From contig PXAS01000105.1 in assembly GCA_003565815.1 (NCBI GenBank), forward strand, positions 1 through 10,249: DNA of 10,249 nucleotides, written 5' to 3'. The DNA comes from PVC group bacterium. GTDB taxonomy: Bacteria; Verrucomicrobiota; Kiritimatiellia; SS1-B-03-39; UBA6053. This document shows, piece after piece, positions 5,867-10,249 of this stretch. The translations under genes were made by a program, and so were the position numbers. A model generated the notes under the pieces. That model was not told where the DNA came from. It did not search any database and was given only the letters and a program-made list of their open reading frames with translations. Every line of letters starts with the position of its first letter. The first letter of the stretch is position 1.

Positions 5867-7123
5867 ATGACGTCTGATCAAGCTTATGAGTTGGCCCAAT
5901 CGCGCTATGCCGACTTTGGCGTGGATACCGATGCCGCGATCGCGGAAGCGCTGGAATTGCCGATTTCCCTGCATTGTTGGCAGGCGGATGATGTGGCTGG
6001 ATTTGAAACAAAGCCGGAGGGACTTGCGGGTGGCGGCATTCTGGCCACGGGAAATTATCCGGGACGAGCCCGCAATGGAGAGGAAGCCCGCGCGGATATC
6101 GCCAAGGCCATGTCGCTGATTCCCGGCACGCAGCGGGTGAACGTGCATGCCTGCTACTCGGAAACCGAGGATTTCGTGGACCGCGATGCGATGGATGCGT
6201 CTTGTTTTCGAGGGTGGATGGACTGGGCGGGGGCGCTGGGCGTGGCCTTGGATTTCAACCCCACTTTTTTTGCCCACCCCCTGGCGGAAGACGGATTCAC
6301 GCTCTCCCACCCCGATGAGAAGATTCGTTCTTTCTGGATTCGACACGGGAAAGCCTGTCGAAAAATCGCCGAGGCGATGGCGCGCGAACAGGGGTCGCCC
6401 TGCCTGTTGAATTGGTGGACGCCGGACGGAGCCAAGGATCTGCCCGCGGACCGTTTCGGTCCCCGCGCCCGCATGGCCGCCGCTTACGATGAGATTTTTT
6501 CGGATGACAGCGTGGATCGCAACCTCTGCGTCGATTATCTGGAAAGCAAACTCTTCGGCATCGCCTCGGAAGAATACGTGGTCAGTTCCGCCGAATTTTG
6601 TGCCGATTATGCCCTGAGCCGCAAGGTCGGCCTCTGCATGGACATGGGGCATTTTCATCCCACGGAAACCATCCACGGAAAAATCTCCAGTCACTTGCAA
6701 TTCATGGAGAAATTGCTGCTGCATGTCAGCCGTCCGGTTCGATGGGACTCGGATCATGTGGTGATCTTGAATGACGATCTGAAGAATGTGTTTTTGGAAA
6801 TCCAGCGGGGCGGCGTTTGGGATCGGGTGGCGGTGGCGCTGGACTTTTTTGACGCCTCGATCAATCGCTTGGGCGCTTATGTGATTGGCACCCGTGCGGC
6901 CCGGAAGGCCATTTTGTACGCTCGTCTGGATCCCACCCGGGAATTGCAGGACTTGGAGGCTTCCGGGAAACACACCCATCGATTGGCACTGATGGAAGAA
7001 TTCAAGTCAATGCCATTCGGGCCGGTTTGGGACCGACTTTGTGAACAAGCCGGGGTGCCCATGGGAACGGAATGGCTGGTGACGATGGAAGCCTATGAAC
7101 GAAGCGCGTTGTCTCTGCGCTGA
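5867..7123 (+). CDS. rhaA: L-rhamnose isomerase
   Basis: Interconverts L-rhamnose and L-rhamnulose, the first step of phosphorylative rhamnose catabolism, in the cytoplasm with Mn2+. The 418-residue product aligns with E. coli RhaA (419 residues) from end to end: SLHCWQADDVAGFE, ATGNYPGRARN, DFNPTFFAHPLAEDGFTLSH, VESKLFGI-like YLESKLFGIASEEY, GHFHPTE, LLLHVSRPVRWDSDHVV and LDFFDASINR are all present. The metal ligands His262, Asp294 and Asp296 fall at the same numbers as in E. coli, which supports this start. GGAG at 5854-5857 is nine bases from this ATG; the ATG at 5858 directly abuts it and is less likely. The frame stays open far upstream, through the antisense of the regulator, but that part is not a gene. 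It is transcribed away from the AraC-type regulator, presumably on rhamnose. No rhamnulokinase, aldolase, mutarotase or transporter gene lies in the window, so the rest of the pathway must be elsewhere if present. Confidence 0.97.
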   Translation: MTSDQAYELAQSRYADFGVDTDAAIAEALELPISLHCWQADDVAGFETKPEGLAGGGILATGNYPGRARNGEEARADIAKAMSLIPGTQRVNVHACYSETEDFVDRDAMDASCFRGWMDWAGALGVALDFNPTFFAHPLAEDGFTLSHPDEKIRSFWIRHGKACRKIAEAMAREQGSPCLLNWWTPDGAKDLPADRFGPRARMAAAYDEIFSDDSVDRNLCVDYLESKLFGIASEEYVVSSAEFCADYALSRKVGLCMDMGHFHPTETIHGKISSHLQFMEKLLLHVSRPVRWDSDHVVILNDDLKNVFLEIQRGGVWDRVAVALDFFDASINRLGAYVIGTRAARKAILYARLDPTRELQDLEASGKHTHRLALMEEFKSMPFGPVWDRLCEQAGVPMGTEWLVTMEAYERSALSLR

Positions 7124-7147
7124 AATTCCCTGGCCCGCTTGAGGAAC

Positions 7148-7164
7148 AGTGGGGCAACCCCGTT
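7148..7164. terminator. Short hairpin between rhaA and the convergent glycosyltransferase gene
   Basis: GGGG (7151-7154) pairs with CCCC (7158-7161) around CAA, and three further pairs (two G-U wobbles and an A-U) can extend the stem. It sits in the 70-base gap between convergent genes. Neither strand has a T run after it, so it is only a weak terminator candidate. Confidence 0.25.
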
Positions 7165-7193
7165 CTCCCATATCCGTTGTCCGTGGCTGTCCT

Positions 7194-10019
7194 TCAGTTG
7201 CGGGCGGCATCCGCGTTGGGAATCGACAGCAATTGAATCTGGTCTCTGCGCAAAGTTTGGGCCTCCGCGGGCAGATGCAGGGGATTGGGCGGAATGCGAA
7301 CCCGTTTGCGGGCGGAATAGATGCCCATCCGTAGATGGGTGATGCGCTCGCGCTCGCCGGGTTCGATTTCTTTTTCGTGCGGGTGGAATCGGTCCGGACG
7401 GAAAACGGCCGTCGAAACCGGGATGTCGAGCGTATTGACAATTTTGCCGGCTTCATCCACCAAATGGAGGAATATCACCCATTCGCGGAAGTTTCGGTCG
7501 GTGAGGTCGGGGAGCCCCTTGGCTTGCACGGCGTATTGGATCCGCTTGGGGTTTTTCGGATCAAAGCCAAAATGGATCCCGGTGAGTTTGATTTGTCCGT
7601 CATATTCGATGTCGAAAGGGACGAATGCCACTGGCATCGAACTCGGGGGCTCCTTGGGCGGGTCGAACGCTTCGGGTCTTCCGGGCACTGGCTTGAGCGT
7701 CCAGTCCAAAAGAAGGAGATCGGCGTCCGTTTCGTGAAATAGTATTTTAATTTCGTGAGGCGCGTAGGCTTTGTCGAACGTCCATTCCAGATCGGATTGC
7801 CCGGGGGGAATTGTGAATGCGGGGCTGATGGCTTCCGGTTGCTTGCGGGATGGATCGCGATAAGAAAAAGTGACGGGGTGGTCGACTTCGCCGTGATTGA
7901 CAAGCTTGGCGTGGAGGCGATATCTCCCGGCGGGTAAAAATGGAGGGGTGTTCAGGGGGACAAGCGGCTGGCCGGGGGATAGCGGTGTCGTGGACGCGGC
8001 CCAGAAACGAAGGGCCGCGGCCAGTTGCCGGGCCAGGTCATCCATTTCAGGCAGGTCGATGTCCGCGCCCTCGGGACCGAAGGCTTTGAAGGAACGCACG
8101 CAAAGCTCGGTGGCCAATACAGCCGCAACGGCGGCCCCGGAATGATTTTTGATCCGCAGGCGGTAAATGGAAATGTCGGGGGCGGCATCCCCGCCGGGTT
8201 GACGCATTTCCGGGCCGGTGAGTCGGAGGGTGATCTGTGTTTGATCGTGGGGGGGCATGGAAATCTCGAAGGGCGCGTGCCCGAGGCTGCCCTTGAGGTG
8301 TACGGGAACCCGACCGGACCGGAAGCCGAGCGTCACGGTTTCCGGTCCGGAATCCTCGAATACCAAGCGGGTATCGCGTTGACGGCCTTCGGGGAGGTAA
8401 AGATATCGGTCGTTGCGGGGGAAAATGGCGCCGTTGACAAACATCCAGTGCGGCGGATCGGACTGCAGGGGAATGGAGGGGAGGGGAAGCTGATGGTTTT
8501 CCCGCCACCATCCCGCACGGGGATGTAGGAGAACCCGAGGCTCATTCCGGAAAACGGGGAGGCCGGGCGGATGCAAATAAAAACGTTTGATGCTTCTGCG
8601 GTGCTTGAGGTTCCGGTCCGACAAGAGGGGAGGGGTTTGGGTCTCCGAACCATAGACACGGTATGTCGCCCGCATTGCCCCCCGCCGCCAGAAATAATCC
8701 TCTTCAATCAATTTCCCGGTGTACATCCCCAGGAGCACAAGGGTTAGACCGATGGCCGGCCAGGTGCGGAGTTTCGAGGGCTTGCGACTGCAGATGTGCG
8801 CCAAAAGGGCGGCGGAAACGGCCAGGGGAATGGGCAAATATGAAAAATGGAATGGCTGGATCACGGGTTTCAGCAGGGTGGAAAGCAACAATGCGATCAG
8901 CGAATACGCGGACACCGCAATCAAAAAGGCGGGCAGGTTTTTGGGATCCGGTCCGTTGTGGTCATCGTCTTCCGTCTGTTTGGGGAACGTTCTTTGACGA
9001 ATGCCGACGATCAATGCGGCGACGCTCGCGAGAACCAAGAGGAGGCCAATCACGCCGACGATCATCAGGAGGTTGTGGGTGAGGCTCCATGCAACTTTTT
9101 CGAAAAGGTCTTTCTCCAAATATTCCGCGGGGGTGTTGTAATTCTTGATGAAGGTGAAGTTTTCCCGCATCAGCCGCCAAGTGGTCTTGGGATCGACCCA
9201 AAGACCGGGGGTGAGCGCGAAAACACCGGCAAAAAATCCGAGGGCGGACGTGAAGGCGGGCAGGAGAAATTTCACGGGAGATTTCCAGGGCGCGGGTTGT
9301 CGCGCCAGCAGGAAAATGGCCACCATGAGGGCCCCGAGTCCTCCCTGATACTTACAGGCAAACGCCATGCCCGCGGCCATGCCCGAGGGAATCAACCAGA
9401 GATCCTTTTGCCGGCGCGTGCTCAGGGCGAGAAAAAAAAGAACGAAGGCAATGAACAAATCCACGCCGACATCCCCCGATGCGCTGTGGGTAACGGTGGG
9501 GCCGAGCGGCGACAGGGCCGCAATGGCCGTGCCCATCAGGATGATCCCCCGCTTTTGGGTCAATAGGGACAGACAAAGGGAGACCAAGACCACCGATGCC
9601 ATCCCGTACAGGAGCCGGAGCACGCGGGCCCATGCGTACAGGTCCGAGCGACCGGGAAATTCCAGCGACCTCCCATCGCCGTAGAGCCAAAAATGAACCG
9701 GGCGATACACCAGGTATGAGAGTCGAATGAGGCCCTCATCCACCAGGTTCAGACCGTAGGGATACCCGTCATGGAAAAGGTTCCCCGCGTATAAGATGCG
9801 GATGTCCCGCAGATAATTTTCCAGGGTCGCCATTTGTTTGGGCGTGTCCGGATGAAAGACCACGTTTTCCGGCAATCCATGGAAAAGTCCAGAAGCCCGG
9901 AAATACAGAGCCGCGGAAAAAAGCAGAAAGACGGCCAACCAAAACCATTTCTGGTCAAGAGCCTGCGGGTGAACGGAAGTTGATGTAGAGGCATTCATAT
10001 TAGAGTCTGTCAGCTTCAT
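7194..10019 (-). CDS. GT-C fold glycosyltransferase (GT39/PMT_2-like) with large soluble C-terminal region
   Basis: A 941-residue integral membrane protein. Residues 1-440 contain about ten hydrophobic segments, at roughly 25-42, 136-157, 160-178, 186-200, 212-240, 252-272, 314-340, 363-383, 392-412 and 422-440. FHPD (Asp58) in the first large extracytoplasmic loop matches the catalytic Asp of GT-C enzymes that use polyprenyl-phosphate sugars, such as ArnT and PMT. From about 450 to the end lie some 490 soluble residues, predicted on the outer face and beta-rich; two segments around 650-760 and 775-930 look like beta sandwiches. The start is the ATG at 10019, with GGAAGG seven bases upstream; a TTG eight codons earlier would place that site inside the gene. 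It is a single unit on the - strand, convergent with rhaA. The donor and acceptor are unknown: a lipid, glycan or protein target are all possible. Confidence 0.85.
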   Translation of the reverse strand: MKLTDSNMNASTSTSVHPQALDQKWFWLAVFLLFSAALYFRASGLFHGLPENVVFHPDTPKQMATLENYLRDIRILYAGNLFHDGYPYGLNLVDEGLIRLSYLVYRPVHFWLYGDGRSLEFPGRSDLYAWARVLRLLYGMASVVLVSLCLSLLTQKRGIILMGTAIAALSPLGPTVTHSASGDVGVDLFIAFVLFFLALSTRRQKDLWLIPSGMAAGMAFACKYQGGLGALMVAIFLLARQPAPWKSPVKFLLPAFTSALGFFAGVFALTPGLWVDPKTTWRLMRENFTFIKNYNTPAEYLEKDLFEKVAWSLTHNLLMIVGVIGLLLVLASVAALIVGIRQRTFPKQTEDDDHNGPDPKNLPAFLIAVSAYSLIALLLSTLLKPVIQPFHFSYLPIPLAVSAALLAHICSRKPSKLRTWPAIGLTLVLLGMYTGKLIEEDYFWRRGAMRATYRVYGSETQTPPLLSDRNLKHRRSIKRFYLHPPGLPVFRNEPRVLLHPRAGWWRENHQLPLPSIPLQSDPPHWMFVNGAIFPRNDRYLYLPEGRQRDTRLVFEDSGPETVTLGFRSGRVPVHLKGSLGHAPFEISMPPHDQTQITLRLTGPEMRQPGGDAAPDISIYRLRIKNHSGAAVAAVLATELCVRSFKAFGPEGADIDLPEMDDLARQLAAALRFWAASTTPLSPGQPLVPLNTPPFLPAGRYRLHAKLVNHGEVDHPVTFSYRDPSRKQPEAISPAFTIPPGQSDLEWTFDKAYAPHEIKILFHETDADLLLLDWTLKPVPGRPEAFDPPKEPPSSMPVAFVPFDIEYDGQIKLTGIHFGFDPKNPKRIQYAVQAKGLPDLTDRNFREWVIFLHLVDEAGKIVNTLDIPVSTAVFRPDRFHPHEKEIEPGERERITHLRMGIYSARKRVRIPPNPLHLPAEAQTLRRDQIQLLSIPNADAARN

Positions 10020-10040
10020 ATCCACCCCTTCCAAAAGCGA

Positions 10041-10096
10041 CAAGCCGAAAAAAGAAGTCTTTATAGCAACAGGTATTTTATAGAGATTTCGGCTTG
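10041..10096. repeat. Perfect 10-bp inverted repeat flanking the AT-rich promoter patch
   Basis: CAAGCCGAAA at 10041-10050 is exactly complementary to TTTCGGCTTG at 10087-10096, with 36 AT-rich bases between. The two TATAAA boxes of the - strand lie in the enclosed part, and the right arm overlaps a TTGACG (10094-10099) that could be a -35 box for the + strand gene. This could be an operator pair, a loop-forming leader element for the glycosyltransferase message, or a remnant of a small repeat element. Confidence 0.6.
10060..10082 (-). promoter_or_regulatory. Probable AT-rich promoter of the glycosyltransferase gene
   Basis: Reading the - strand, TATAAA occurs at 10082-10077 and again at 10065-10060, both good -10 candidates in the only strongly AT-rich patch upstream of the gene. 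The second would give a leader of about 35 bases before the ATG at 10019. No matching TTGACA-like -35 box was found at the usual distance, so the exact promoter is unsure. Confidence 0.35.
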
Positions 10097-10098
10097 AC

Positions 10099-10127
10099 GG
10101 GTTGGGGGTGGCGGGGTAGGGTTTGGG
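10099..10127 (+). repeat. G-quadruplex-capable G-rich tract
   Basis: Five G-tracts of three to five bases (10099-10101, 10104-10108, 10113-10116, 10119-10121, 10125-10127) are separated by loops of 2, 4, 2 and 3 bases, fitting the usual G-quadruplex rule on the + strand. The tract ends two bases before the ATG at 10129 and also holds AGGG, which could be that gene's ribosome binding site. Confidence 0.65.
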
Positions 10128-10128
10128 T

Positions 10129-10249
10129 ATGTTGGTTCCGAAGTCATCTTATTTCAGCAATCTGCCGCCGACGGTTTGGTCGGGGGGCGGGCGGAAACGC
10201 GGGTTGCGGATTCTGCCGGAAACGGGCGGGTTTTTCGTGCATGTGACCA
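10129..10249 (+). CDS. Partial CDS at the window edge; possible REP-associated (Y1-type) transposase start
   Basis: From the ATG at 10129 the frame is open for 40 codons to the end of the window, after an in-frame TAG at 10117. AGGG lies seven bases before the ATG. The visible product is basic in its middle (GGGRKRGLRILPE) and ends in GGFFVHVT. A basic N-terminus followed by a [FY]-H-V-[TMV] strand resembles the start of REP-associated tyrosine transposases (Y1_Tnp, RAYT), in which the next residues are usually S-R. The catalytic HUH motif and Tyr would lie beyond the window, so the identity is a guess from very little sequence. That this is a real gene is fairly likely, because it begins right after the divergent promoter region and uses GC-rich codons like its neighbours. 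Confidence 0.4.
   Translation, partial: MLVPKSSYFSNLPPTVWSGGGRKRGLRILPETGGFFVHVT

Noticed and set aside
5840..6979. A 379-codon open frame antisense to rhaA.
   Set aside because: Low-complexity, His/Gly/Arg-rich product with no recognisable domain, lying exactly opposite a highly conserved enzyme; a GC-rich shadow.
3130..7193. Looked for CRISPR arrays, tRNA genes, toxin-antitoxin pairs and riboswitches in the gaps.
   Set aside because: All gaps are short (6 to 148 bases), and no regular repeats, cloverleaf or conserved riboswitch core could be seen.
8847..9566. A 239-codon + strand frame inside the glycosyltransferase gene.
   Set aside because: Gly/Glu/Gln-rich shadow of the membrane-spanning region on the other strand, with no domain and no context.
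10020..10043. A TTG start eight codons upstream for the glycosyltransferase.
   Set aside because: It would bury the good GGAAGG site within the coding region, and TTG is a rarer start; the ATG at 10019 fits the spacing better.
10113..10127. GGGGTAGGGTTTGGG looked like telomere-type repeat sequence.
   Set aside because: The units are not repeated in phase and bacterial chromosome context is clear; the G-tracts are better described as a quadruplex motif.

Overview
The window reads as a fairly GC-rich bacterial chromosome segment with normal operon structure: short spacings, ATGA start/stop overlaps and purine-rich ribosome binding sites. The mix of genes (a Faa-type acyl-CoA ligase, a bile acid:sodium symporter family protein, RhaA under an AraC-type regulator, and a large GT-C glycosyltransferase with a soluble tail) suggests a Gram-negative saccharolytic bacterium. 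My best guess is Verrucomicrobiota or a relative. That is inference; no rRNA or marker gene is present. All genes have similar codon use, and no integrase, insertion sequence or CRISPR array is seen. The only possible mobile-element gene is cut off at the right edge.

Layout. (1) 105-3130, + strand: a long-chain acyl-CoA synthetase and a BASS-family transporter, joined by a 4-base ATGA overlap. They plausibly take up an organic acid and activate it with CoA. (2) 3164-3589, - strand: a small zinc-ribbon/coiled-coil protein, convergent with the transporter; a small hairpin lies between the two genes. (3) 3738-4870, + strand: a DUF2062 membrane protein and a membrane-anchored NTF2-like protein, again joined by ATGA with a very good ribosome binding site. 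(4) 4877-7123: a rhamnose module made of a RhaS/RhaR-like AraC regulator (- strand) and L-rhamnose isomerase RhaA (+ strand), diverging from a 96-base control region that contains paired repeats. No other rhamnose catabolic gene is in the window. (5) 7194-10019, - strand: a 941-residue glycosyltransferase with about ten membrane segments in its first half and a roughly 490-residue soluble second half. (6) 10020-10249: an AT-rich probable promoter enclosed by a perfect 10-bp inverted repeat, then a G-quadruplex-capable tract, then the first 40 codons of a + strand gene running off the edge.

No clear new defence or mobile system was found. The points most worth a second look are the control region between the regulator and rhaA, the inverted repeat plus G-rich block beside the truncated right-end gene, and the coupling of acyl-CoA ligase to a BASS transporter.
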